NCBI GenBank assembly: GCA_947458795.1
Contig: CANHCD010000129.1
Coordinates: 1 to 6,377, forward strand
Length of the DNA: 6,377 bases
Reading direction: 5' to 3'
DNA from: Cyclobacteriaceae bacterium
GTDB lineage: Bacteria > Bacteroidota > Bacteroidia > Cytophagales > Cyclobacteriaceae
Of this stretch, positions 1 to 6,268 are shown in pieces. The notes beneath the pieces are model-generated. The model was given only the letters and a program-made list of their open reading frames with translations. It was not told the DNA's origin and did no database searches. The position numbers were made by a program, and so were the translations under genes. Each line of letters begins with the position of its first letter. Within the stretch, counting starts at the first letter, position 1.

Positions 1-596
1 GCTTCGGTAGGCAATCGCTTACCTACCCAGGTGGCATAAGCTACTGCATCCTCATAAGCTACATGCACGACTGGGTGATTTTCTCGACCTTCTAGATTGC
101 TTTCTGGACCTTCTGGGTGCATCCAATTGGCTCCTTTTACCCAAATCCACCAGGCAGAGAGGTCTTGTAATGAAACAGGCCGGGATGGAGCAATAAATAC
201 CATGGATCCGGGAGCCAGATCCTCATCCGATAATTTTGGCGTGTTGGGAGGCAGTTGTTTTTTAAGTTCTTCCCAGGAGATGGGTCGTTCAGCCACGGTC
301 AAGTATCCCGTTGCAGTTACGAATTTTTGGAATTGTGCATTGGTCACTTCTGTGGGATCCATCCAAAATCCTTTTATAAAAACATTCACAGCGGGCTTTT
401 CAGCAGCATAGGCACCAGGGTCATCAGATCCCATGGTTAACGCACCACCAGGAACCCAAACCATGCCATTTTTGGTGGTGGGAGGAGTAAAAGCCTGATC
501 ACCTAGATCTTGGCTTGTATTTTCTGTTGCCTGGGAAGCACAGGAAATGATTCCAAGCAATGCAACAAATCCTATAAAATCGCGCAAACTAATCAT
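1..596 (-). CDS. Formylglycine-generating enzyme (SUMF1) family lipoprotein, C-terminus cut by window edge
   Basis: The reading frame is open from ATG 594-596 to the left edge, giving 198 codons without a stop. Residues 1-19 form a lipoprotein signal (hydrophobic FIGFVALLGIIS, lipobox IIS-C with Cys19), so the protein is probably exported and lipid-anchored. The FGE-sulfatase fold starts near residue 44: MVWVPGG (45-51), MGSDDP (55-60), GFWMDPTEVTNAQF (76-89), ATGYLTVAE (95-103), WW (149-150), VKGANWMHPEGP (153-164), HPVVHV (174-179) and GKRLPTE (192-198). The VKGANW-HPEGP block and the ATGYLT-AE block resemble true SUMF1-type enzymes, which oxidise a sulfatase cysteine to formylglycine. The catalytic cysteines of that family lie further C-terminal, outside the window, so activity cannot be judged. 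The same domain also occurs in non-catalytic Bacteroidota lipoproteins such as the gliding proteins GldJ and GldK. No sulfatase gene is visible here. It starts 42 bases after the HTH gene on the same strand and may share its transcript. The family call is firm; the enzymatic role is an inference. Confidence 0.9.
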   Translation of the reverse strand, partial: MISLRDFIGFVALLGIISCASQATENTSQDLGDQAFTPPTTKNGMVWVPGGALTMGSDDPGAYAAEKPAVNVFIKGFWMDPTEVTNAQFQKFVTATGYLTVAERPISWEELKKQLPPNTPKLSDEDLAPGSMVFIAPSRPVSLQDLSAWWIWVKGANWMHPEGPESNLEGRENHPVVHVAYEDAVAYATWVGKRLPTE

Positions 597-638
597 TGGA
601 GTAAGTTACACGGATTGAAATTCAAGCCAAAATATATT

Positions 639-1646
639 TTAGTTTTTTGAGGCCATATCCATGGCTTCAAGCTTTAGATAGACCTTTTTTCGAAGCATAT
701 TGAATACCTGTGTGCGCTCTTTTTCACCTGATCCACTCATCAAACTTGATTTTTGGATTACATTTTCAATGTTTCGATATACCAGCTCATTAAACTCGAG
801 ATCTTTGGAACCCACAAAATAGAGGACGCTGTGGTTGAGGTAGGTGATTTTAATTTCCCCTAGCTCTACGAGTAAGGTATTATCCCCTGCTACGATGTCG
901 TTGAGGTACAGGCGGTATTCCCCGTCCTCAGAAGTAGTACTTTGGCCCAAAAGAGACTTTTTGCCCTGAATAGCCATTTTTTCAAGGTGTCCAATCACAT
1001 CCAATACACTTAAATAAATCAACTTGGTTGTTTCTCCATTCTCAATCCAACCCATCTCATGGTAGGTTTCAATCTGCCGTAAGGTGGTATTTAGGGCATC
1101 CATGTTCCAGATTTCTGTACTCGGAACCTTCGCATAGGCTCGAATGATTCGTTGCGATAATTCTTCGTAATTGAACAGCTGCTTCTGGTTGAGGCAGAAC
1201 TTTTCGAGTTGAGCCTGACCAGGGGGTAAAATGGATTTAGTCCAGAAAAAGAATTTGAAGCGGGCAAGAAGGGGATGGAAAAAATGGTGAAAGGGGGGCA
1301 GATCCTTAATTAGATGATACAGATGCCGATTGGGGTAGCTATTGATGTAGTACAATTGCTTGTACACATCCTCCATCCATTGTTTTAAGGCATCCTTCTG
1401 GGAGGCTTTGGTGCCTGTCTGAAATAAGATGGTACTGCTGTTCAAACAGAAAAATTCGTCAATGGAAATGTTGAACCCTTGACAGAGTAAACTTATTTCA
1501 TCGAAGTCTAGTAGTTTTTCTCCCCGGATCCTTCGGTAGGCGCTATCCAAACTTACATTGAGGGTGATGGCTACTTCAGCGGCCAAGGAGGAATAAGGCG
1601 AAACAATCGGTTTTAATCTTCTGAAAAATTGCTCTTGTGTGTTCAT
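639..1646 (-). CDS. Helix-turn-helix regulator-like protein with uncharacterised C-terminal region
   Basis: This is a 335-residue protein with no signal peptide, so probably cytoplasmic. Residues about 18-66 look like a lambda-repressor/XRE-type HTH: LAAEVAITLNVS, then a likely recognition helix DSAYRRIRGEK (34-44), then LDFDEISLLCQGFNISIDEFF. The remainder is not a domain I can name. It has an aromatic, histidine-rich stretch (LPPFHHFFHPLLARFKFFFW, 116-135), a mixed helical middle and a more beta-like part (about 240-285). From memory, similar proteins with an HTH at the N-terminus and an FKxFFW motif occur widely in Bacteroidota as 'helix-turn-helix domain-containing protein' without known targets. 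The C-terminal region may bind a ligand or a partner. The ATG at 1644-1646 is followed at once by MNTQEQFF and is the natural start. The gene is preceded by a very AT-rich region with repeated motifs that could be its own operator, and is followed after 42 bases by the FGE-like gene. The specific function is unknown. Confidence 0.8.
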   Translation of the reverse strand: MNTQEQFFRRLKPIVSPYSSLAAEVAITLNVSLDSAYRRIRGEKLLDFDEISLLCQGFNISIDEFFCLNSSTILFQTGTKASQKDALKQWMEDVYKQLYYINSYPNRHLYHLIKDLPPFHHFFHPLLARFKFFFWTKSILPPGQAQLEKFCLNQKQLFNYEELSQRIIRAYAKVPSTEIWNMDALNTTLRQIETYHEMGWIENGETTKLIYLSVLDVIGHLEKMAIQGKKSLLGQSTTSEDGEYRLYLNDIVAGDNTLLVELGEIKITYLNHSVLYFVGSKDLEFNELVYRNIENVIQKSSLMSGSGEKERTQVFNMLRKKVYLKLEAMDMASKN

Positions 1647-1693
1647 AAAAATAGGCAGCGATTAAAAAAAGTGAATCAAAAAAATATTTTAGC

Positions 1694-1784
1694 TAAATAA
1701 ATTAAATAAAATTAAATAAATCGCTATTTATTTAAATTAATATAAAAATACAATGGAATAATTAGTTTAAATAAATAAATAAAT
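1694..1784. repeat. AT-rich TAAATAAAT repeat cluster with inverted repeat upstream of the HTH gene
   Basis: Three near-identical tandem units, TAAATAAAT (1694-1702), TAAATAAAAT (1703-1712) and TAAATAAAT (1713-1721), are followed by the inverted copy ATTTATTTA (1726-1734). The arms 1709-1721 and 1726-1738 match at 12 of 13 positions around the 4-base loop CGCT. A further run of the same motif, TAAATAAATAAATAAAT, lies at 1768-1784. The cluster sits 48-138 bases upstream of the HTH start codon, where an operator or promoter would be expected. What is seen is the repetition and symmetry. Regulator binding is an inference, and simple AT-rich slippage is the plain alternative. Confidence 0.5.
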
Positions 1785-1848
1785 GGAATCAACTAAAATG
1801 GCACAGGTAATCGCCTCCAATCTGGATTTACCAGAAAGGACTAAGTGA
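1783..1848 (+). CDS. Possible 21-residue small ORF (doubtful)
   Basis: An ATG at 1783-1785 opens a frame of 21 codons (MESTKMAQVIASNLDLPERT plus K) ending at TGA 1846-1848. The stretch is clearly less AT-rich than the DNA to its left and reads like ordinary protein. It could be a small peptide gene, the relic of a deleted gene, or chance. It contains a short hairpin, TCTGG-ATTTA-CCAGA (1821-1835). No ribosome site or clear promoter is visible, although the AT-rich repeat run lies immediately before it. It lies antisense to any read-through from the M28 gene. I do not recognise the peptide. Confidence 0.15.
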   Translation: MESTKMAQVIASNLDLPERTK

Positions 1849-1871
1849 TCGACTCCTAAAAAAATCTGCTA

Positions 1872-3218
1872 CTAACGTGAGAGTGGAGAGGGGATGACAG
1901 GCAAACTTTCAGTTCCATGGGCTGAAACAGACTGAACTGCAAAGAAGTAGTTATCCTTGCTGTAAGGCAGCTTCATTTGGGTGTCTTCGGTGTAAAACTT
2001 CTTTTCCCACATGGACGAAGAAGTCTCACGCATAAGCACATAGTATCCTTTTGCTTTGCCATGGATTGGGGCTTTCCAAGTCAAAGACGATGAGTTGCTC
2101 AACCCACGCACATCAATCTTTACCTCTTGTGGCATTCCTGCGGACTGACCGAGAGAAGCCGCTGCAGCAAGATTGACGGCTGCCACTTTCCGGAGGTATT
2201 CAAAATCCATAAACTCGGGTAAATCCCCGTACTGAATTCCATTTTCTACCCGAACGTTTTCGTGTTGGTACAGAAAGTTCTCATTCATTTCGGACATGCG
2301 CACCGCCGTAAATCCATTTTTCATAAAAGGAGTTTGGTCTCCACCTCTTAGAAATCGGTCGTTTCTATAGATTAACTTTACTTCCATCTGATCTACATAG
2401 CGCTCTCCAAGTTCCTTGATGTAGCGTGCCAGCTGTCTAGAGTGGCTATCGTTATCCGAATTGATGGAGCGGCGGATACCTGCGCCACGCTCATCTTCTG
2501 TCAACGGGATTGTTTCTGAGAATACACGCATGACCGTGTTGTTACTGATATTGGTTTCGGAAGAATTGCTATTTCCGACAATGTCATTGTTAAGTACTGC
2601 CTCAATCTTCCAGGATTCAGCTTTTGCCTTGTCCGCTAGATAAGTCGCTCCCTTGAGTCCTTGTTCCTCTCCAGTGAAGGCCACAAAAAGAAGGGTTGCT
2701 GAAAATTCAGTTTGCGCTAGAATCCGGGCCAGCTCCATTACCAAAGCTACACCACTGCCATCGTCATTGGCACCTGGCGCAGCACCGGCAGCATCCATGA
2801 CGTCCTTATTTCTGGAGTCCAAATGCCCTGAAACAATAATTATCCGGGGGTCATTGGGATTGGTTCCAGGTAGCCTGGCGATGACATTGCCAACAGTGGC
2901 ATCGGCTACGATTCTTCTTCCATCACCTGGCACTACAAATTCCTCGATGTTTGCAGTCATCCTTCCTTTCGATTTTCCTGCAAACTCCAAAAATTTAGCC
3001 TTCACATAGTTTTGAGCGGCAAGCATGCCATTTTTATCATCTCTGTTGAGGGTATGTCTACTTTGGAAGGAAGCCAGTTTCTCTGTATATTTTTTTAAAC
3101 TGTCGGCATTTACCTGCTGCACGAGCTGTTGAATTTCTGGATTACGAATGACAACCTGCTGTCCAAATACAGGGAAAGTGAGGATGAGGGCGGTAAGTAT
3201 GAATAAAATGTGACGCAT
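1872..3218 (-). CDS. Secreted M28 family zinc peptidase with C-terminal Fn3-like domain
   Basis: This 448-residue exported metallopeptidase probably releases N-terminal amino acids or dipeptides from peptides outside the cytoplasm. Residues 1-20 form a Sec signal peptide (MRHILFILTALILTFPVFGQ). The M28 catalytic domain covers about 100-355 and carries every expected metal or catalytic residue: His132 in SGHLDSR, the bridging Asp152 in GANDDGSG, the general base Glu184 and ligand Glu185 in TGEEQG, Asp212 in NNDIVGN, and His319 in YQHENVR. The assignment of these six follows the Aeromonas and Streptomyces griseus aminopeptidases. Residues about 365-445 (from EVKIDVRGLSNSSSLTWKAP to the end) look like a fibronectin type III-like beta domain, with WKAP, GYYVLMRE and FFAVQSVSAHG; this probably aids substrate or surface binding. 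The gene stands alone on its strand, divergent from dinB/phzF, with 68 bases between the starts. The exact specificity cannot be read from sequence. Confidence 0.93.
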   Translation of the reverse strand: MRHILFILTALILTFPVFGQQVVIRNPEIQQLVQQVNADSLKKYTEKLASFQSRHTLNRDDKNGMLAAQNYVKAKFLEFAGKSKGRMTANIEEFVVPGDGRRIVADATVGNVIARLPGTNPNDPRIIIVSGHLDSRNKDVMDAAGAAPGANDDGSGVALVMELARILAQTEFSATLLFVAFTGEEQGLKGATYLADKAKAESWKIEAVLNNDIVGNSNSSETNISNNTVMRVFSETIPLTEDERGAGIRRSINSDNDSHSRQLARYIKELGERYVDQMEVKLIYRNDRFLRGGDQTPFMKNGFTAVRMSEMNENFLYQHENVRVENGIQYGDLPEFMDFEYLRKVAAVNLAAAASLGQSAGMPQEVKIDVRGLSNSSSLTWKAPIHGKAKGYYVLMRETSSSMWEKKFYTEDTQMKLPYSKDNYFFAVQSVSAHGTESLPVIPSPLSR

Positions 3219-3286
3219 GGTGGAGATCCTATCTTAAGTTCAGCTTAAATTTAGTTCAGATTTTAAAACAACCTAGTCAATTTTAC
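3219..3286. promoter_or_regulatory. Divergent promoter region between the M28 peptidase and DinB genes
   Basis: Both genes start outward from this 68-base AT-rich gap, so both promoters should lie here or reach into a flanking gene. The palindrome TAAATTTA (3246-3253) matches 7 of 8 positions of the Bacteroidota -7 box TAnnTTTG on either strand, about 28-34 bases from each start codon. The upstream TTG element is not well spaced on either strand, so the precise promoters are uncertain. The hexamer GTTCAG occurs twice in direct orientation (3238-3243 and 3254-3259), flanking the palindrome, and could be a regulator site. No Shine-Dalgarno sequence precedes either start, as is normal in this phylum. 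Confidence 0.35.
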
Positions 3287-3802
3287 ATGAACACATTTTC
3301 CCTTCCTAGCAAAGGCGAATATCCTGCCTACTATGAAACCTATATTTCAAAGCTTGGGGATCAAAATTTTTCGACGCTTATCCAATCTCAAACCCAGGAA
3401 TTGAAGGCTTTTGTTGCTTCCAAACCTGAAGGTTGGGCCAATGCACCCTATGCCCCAGGTAAATGGACTCCCAAGGAAGTGATTGGGCATTGCATCGATA
3501 CCGAGCGTATTATGACTTTTCGTGCGCTGTGCATTGCTAGAGGTGAGAAAAAACTTCTACCTGGTTTTGACCAAGATCCCTATGTTGTTCAAGGACAGTT
3601 TAATGACGTTTCTTTGGATGATTTACTTTCCGATTTTGAAATCCAACGGCAGGCAATACTCACTATGGTACGAACTTTTCCAGAAGCCGCTTTTCAGGAA
3701 GTTGGGTCAGCAAATGGAAATCCCATGAGCACGAGAGCCCTACTCTGGATTATTCCGGGCCATTTTATGCATCATTTTCAGGTACTTCAACACGCGTATT
3801 GA
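3287..3802 (+). CDS. DinB/YfiT-like family metal-binding protein
   Basis: This 171-residue cytosolic protein of the DinB_2 type should form a four-helix bundle. The three expected metal ligands are visible: His68 in KEVIGHCIDTERI, and His159 and His163 in the HxxxH of IPGHFMHHFQVLQ. The GKWTPKEVIGH-IDTERI-FRAL-IARGE segment is typical of the family. Known members include YfiT and BstA, thiol (bacillithiol) S-transferases or metal-dependent hydrolases, but many have no known substrate. Length is normal for the family. The ATG at 3287 gives MNTFSLP and is the only sensible start; the upstream sequence is A/T-rich without a ribosome site. Its TGA stop shares a base with the ATG of the following PhzF gene, so the two are almost certainly one operon and translationally coupled. 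A role in thiol-dependent detoxification is only an inference. Confidence 0.88.
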   Translation: MNTFSLPSKGEYPAYYETYISKLGDQNFSTLIQSQTQELKAFVASKPEGWANAPYAPGKWTPKEVIGHCIDTERIMTFRALCIARGEKKLLPGFDQDPYVVQGQFNDVSLDDLLSDFEIQRQAILTMVRTFPEAAFQEVGSANGNPMSTRALLWIIPGHFMHHFQVLQHAY

Positions 3803-4599
3803 TGAGAAACATAGCAATTGCAGTTCTAGATTCTTTTTCGGAGAAGCCATTCTCAGGTAACCCAGCAGCGGTTTGCCTTTTGGAAAGTCCATTGCAAACA
3901 ACGGAGATGCAGGCGATCGCCATGGAGATGAACTTGAGCGAAACGGCCTTTGTGGAGAAAACTAAGGAGGAGGGAAGCTTCTCGCTTCGCTGGTTTACGC
4001 CCACATTAGAAATTGATTTGTGTGGACATGCCACACTTGCCGCGGCACACAGGATGTACACTGCAGGCTGGGTGAAGGAAGGGAATGGGATTCGTTTTCA
4101 AACCTTAAGTGGTGAACTACGGGTGAATAAGCAAGAGGACATGATCCGAATGGATTTCCCCTTGATTCCAACTGAGGTGGCTCAGCATCCTGCTTATGAT
4201 GGCGAAATTTTCGGGAGCAAGATCATCCAAGCGGCTCAACTTCGGAAAAACTGGATTTTTGAGTTAGCCGATGAGCAGGCAGTGCGTTCTTTTCAGCCCA
4301 ACTTTGCAAGAATTGCGGAGACAAGTGAAGAAGGATTTATCATTACCGCAGCTGGAGGTAATGGCTACGACATGGTTAGCCGGTTTTTTGGTCCTAATGT
4401 AGGCGTACCCGAAGATCCAGTAACGGGTTTTGCCCACTGCGCATTGGTGCACTATTGGCATCAGAAAACTGGAAAAACCAGCTTCAAAGCCTACCAAGCA
4501 AGTACTCGAGGAGGGGAGCTATTTCTAGAAATTAGAGGTGATCGAGTGCTTATCCAAGGCAAGGCAGTTCAGGTTTTGGTAGGTACCTTAAGTTGCTGA
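3802..4599 (+). CDS. PhzF family phenazine biosynthesis-like isomerase/epimerase
   Basis: This 265-residue protein has the two-lobed diaminopimelate-epimerase fold of the PhzF family. Visible landmarks are the N-terminal VLDSFSEKPFSGNPAAVCLL (8-27), the catalytic-type Glu47 in MNLSETAF, the LRWFTPTLEIDLCGHATLAAAH block (62-83) and FFGPNVGVPEDPVTGFAHCAL (195-215) with Asp205. Family members usually read DPVTGSAH; here Ser is replaced by Phe (Phe210). PhzF itself isomerises a phenazine precursor, but most bacterial homologues (YddE-like) have unknown substrates, and no other phenazine genes are present, so phenazine production is not suggested. A TTG codon lies just upstream in frame (3799-3801). 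The ATG at 3802-3804 is preferred because it overlaps the DinB stop (TGATG) and begins with the family-typical MRNIAIAVLDSF. The gene is coupled to DinB and ends in a 129-base gap with no obvious terminator. Confidence 0.9.
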   Translation: MRNIAIAVLDSFSEKPFSGNPAAVCLLESPLQTTEMQAIAMEMNLSETAFVEKTKEEGSFSLRWFTPTLEIDLCGHATLAAAHRMYTAGWVKEGNGIRFQTLSGELRVNKQEDMIRMDFPLIPTEVAQHPAYDGEIFGSKIIQAAQLRKNWIFELADEQAVRSFQPNFARIAETSEEGFIITAAGGNGYDMVSRFFGPNVGVPEDPVTGFAHCALVHYWHQKTGKTSFKAYQASTRGGELFLEIRGDRVLIQGKAVQVLVGTLSC

Positions 4600-4728
4600 T
4601 CGATCCTTACCCGTAATGAATTTTCAGGTTATATCGAAAAAAGTGTTGTCCTACCGCTTCTGTAATTTTCACTTCGAGCTAATTAAATAAAAACGTACTT
4701 ACTCTTCTTTAAAAAACAAGTCAAACCC
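4600..4728 (+). promoter_or_regulatory. Intergenic leader of the S10 peptidase gene
   Basis: This 129-base gap shows no ORF, RNA gene or clear hairpin terminator after phzF. A box TAATTTTC near 4662-4669 resembles the Bacteroidota -7 element TAnnTTTG at 7 of 8 positions, but its upstream TTG is badly spaced. The 12-base string AATTAAATAAAA (4681-4692) also occurs in the repeat cluster upstream of the HTH gene (1700-1711). The last bases before the ATG are A-rich and lack a Shine-Dalgarno site. Read-through from phzF remains possible. Confidence 0.25.
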
Positions 4729-6213
4729 ATGAGAAAACTATCTTTAAGCCTTTTGCTTCTCTGTATGGTTACCCTAACGGTAGCGCAGACTAGCCGTAAA
4801 ATTGAGGTTGAATCCAAGGTGGAATCTACCTCCGAAGTGATGATCAAAGGCAAGCGAGTGCCTTACAAAGCCACTGCAGGCACTCAGCCTGTTTGGGATG
4901 AGAAGGGAGAGCCCATTGCTTCTCTATTTTACACCTATTACGAGCGTACCGATGTGGTAGATCGTGCCAAAAGACCTTTGGTGGTGAGTTTCAATGGAGG
5001 ACCTGGATCTGCATCTATTTGGATGCACTTGGCCTACACTGGTCCTGTGGTTCTCAATATTGATGACGAAGGATACCCTGTTCAGCCTTACGGCACCAAA
5101 TCCAATCCTCATTCCATTTTGGATGTGGCAGATATTGTTTACATCGATCCCGTAAATACAGGCTACTCCCGAATTGTAAAGGAAGATACGCCTCGCAGCA
5201 CCTTTTTCGGGATCAATTCAGACATCAAGTATTTGGCTGATTGGGTCAACACCTTTGTGACCCGTCAGAATCGTTGGGCTTCTCCGAAGTATTTGATTGG
5301 TGAGAGTTACGGAACCACCCGTGTAGCAGGCCTAGTGTCTCAGTTGCAAAACTCCCATTGGATGTACTTCAATGGCGTGATCTTGGTATCTCCTACGGAC
5401 ATGGGCATCTTGCGTGATGGACCTGTGAAAATGGCAAACTATTGGCCATACTATGCAGCTACTGCCTGGTACCACAAAGCATTACCAGCGGAGTTGCAGG
5501 CTAAGGATTTGGATGATATTTTGGCAATCGTGGAACCGATGGCTGTCAATGAGATTCTTCCTGCCATGGCTAAGGGAGGATTGCTTAGTGAGTCTGAGCG
5601 TGATGCTATCGCCACCAAAATGGCCTATTACTCTGGTTTGAGCAAGGAATCGATCCTTCAACACAACTTGATGGTGCCCACTAGCTTTTTCTGGAAGGAG
5701 TTGCTTAGAGCGAGAGATGGCATGACCGTAGGTCGATTGGATAGCCGTTACAAGGGATTTGACCGAATGGAAGCGGGTGATCGTTACGATTTCGACCCTG
5801 CGCTCACAAGCTGGAATCATGCCTTTGCGCCTGCTTTTAACTTGTATGCCAAGAATGTCCTAAAGTACAACACAGACCTTACTTACAATCTTTTTGGCCC
5901 TGTCAATCCTTGGGATCGTAGCAATGAGAACACGGCCAACGATTTGGGTACCGCGATGAGACAAAATCCTTACCTACACCTGATGGTTCAGTCGGGCTAT
6001 TTTGATGGGGGTACCGACTACTTCAATGCGAAGTACAGCACTTGGCACATCGACCCAAATGGCAAGCTTAAAAATAGAATCGATTTTAAAGGCTATCGTT
6101 CCGGTCACATGATGTACCTGAGAGCGGAGGATCTAGCTACTTCCAATGAGGACATCCGTAAGTTTATCCAAAAATCTTCGGTAGCACCTGGGCAGGCAGC
6201 TAAGTACAAGTAA
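4729..6213 (+). CDS. Secreted S10 family serine carboxypeptidase-like protein
   Basis: This 494-residue exported alpha/beta-hydrolase of peptidase family S10 would remove C-terminal residues from peptides in the periplasm or outside the cell. The signal peptide is residues 1 to about 19 (MRKLSLSLLLLCMVTLTVA, then QTSRK); Cys12 lies in a poly-Leu run without a proper lipobox, so a lipoprotein is unlikely. Family landmarks are the oxyanion-hole motif FNGGPGSAS (88-96), the acid-stretch IDPVNTGYS (139-147), the nucleophile Ser193 in IGESYGTTR, Asp426 in QSGYFDGGTDYF and His460 in YRSGHMMYL, which give a complete Ser-Asp-His triad. The segment around 230-380 (alpha-helical, with FFWKELLRARDGMTVGRLDSRYKG) is the variable cap. 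Length fits bacterial S10 members, which are slightly longer than some plant enzymes. It ends just before a strong terminator and is probably transcribed alone or with the upstream pair. Confidence 0.93.
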   Translation: MRKLSLSLLLLCMVTLTVAQTSRKIEVESKVESTSEVMIKGKRVPYKATAGTQPVWDEKGEPIASLFYTYYERTDVVDRAKRPLVVSFNGGPGSASIWMHLAYTGPVVLNIDDEGYPVQPYGTKSNPHSILDVADIVYIDPVNTGYSRIVKEDTPRSTFFGINSDIKYLADWVNTFVTRQNRWASPKYLIGESYGTTRVAGLVSQLQNSHWMYFNGVILVSPTDMGILRDGPVKMANYWPYYAATAWYHKALPAELQAKDLDDILAIVEPMAVNEILPAMAKGGLLSESERDAIATKMAYYSGLSKESILQHNLMVPTSFFWKELLRARDGMTVGRLDSRYKGFDRMEAGDRYDFDPALTSWNHAFAPAFNLYAKNVLKYNTDLTYNLFGPVNPWDRSNENTANDLGTAMRQNPYLHLMVQSGYFDGGTDYFNAKYSTWHIDPNGKLKNRIDFKGYRSGHMMYLRAEDLATSNEDIRKFIQKSSVAPGQAAKYK

Positions 6214-6234
6214 TATTTTGAGCGAATAAAAAGT

Positions 6235-6268
6235 AAAAAAGGGTCCTGAATGATCAGAACCCTTTTTT
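6235..6268. terminator. Bidirectional intrinsic terminator
   Basis: The arms GGGTCCTGA (6241-6249) and TCAGAACCC (6254-6262) pair at 8 of 9 positions around the loop ATGA (6250-6253). Six A residues (6235-6240) precede the stem and eight T residues (6263-6270) follow it. The T-run serves the S10 gene on the plus strand, 21 bases after its stop. Read from the other strand, the same stem is followed by six T residues, so it can also end the convergent gene whose stop codon is at 6269-6271. The mapping is direct from sequence. Confidence 0.9.

Noticed and set aside
97..440. Plus-strand ORFs opposite the FGE-like gene
   Set aside because: They are antisense to a well-conserved FGE domain frame and their translations show no recognisable domain.
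1694..1784. CRISPR-like array
   Set aside because: The repeat units are 9-10 bases, tandem and without unique spacers, so they are low-complexity or operator-like repeats.
1821..1862. Terminator of the M28 gene (hairpin TCTGG/CCAGA and T-run on the minus strand)
   Set aside because: The 5-base hairpin lies downstream of the T-run in the direction of transcription, so it does not form an intrinsic terminator.
2461..3009. Plus-strand ORFs of 60 and 118 codons opposite the M28 gene
   Set aside because: They are shadow frames of the peptidase catalytic domain, with Ser/Pro-rich composition typical of antisense reading.
3799..3801. TTG as start of the PhzF protein
   Set aside because: The next codon is an ATG overlapping the DinB stop and giving the usual family N-terminus; TTG is rarer and adds only one residue.
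5482..5820. Minus-strand ORF of 112 codons inside the S10 gene
   Set aside because: It is antisense to a conserved peptidase frame with no recognisable motif.
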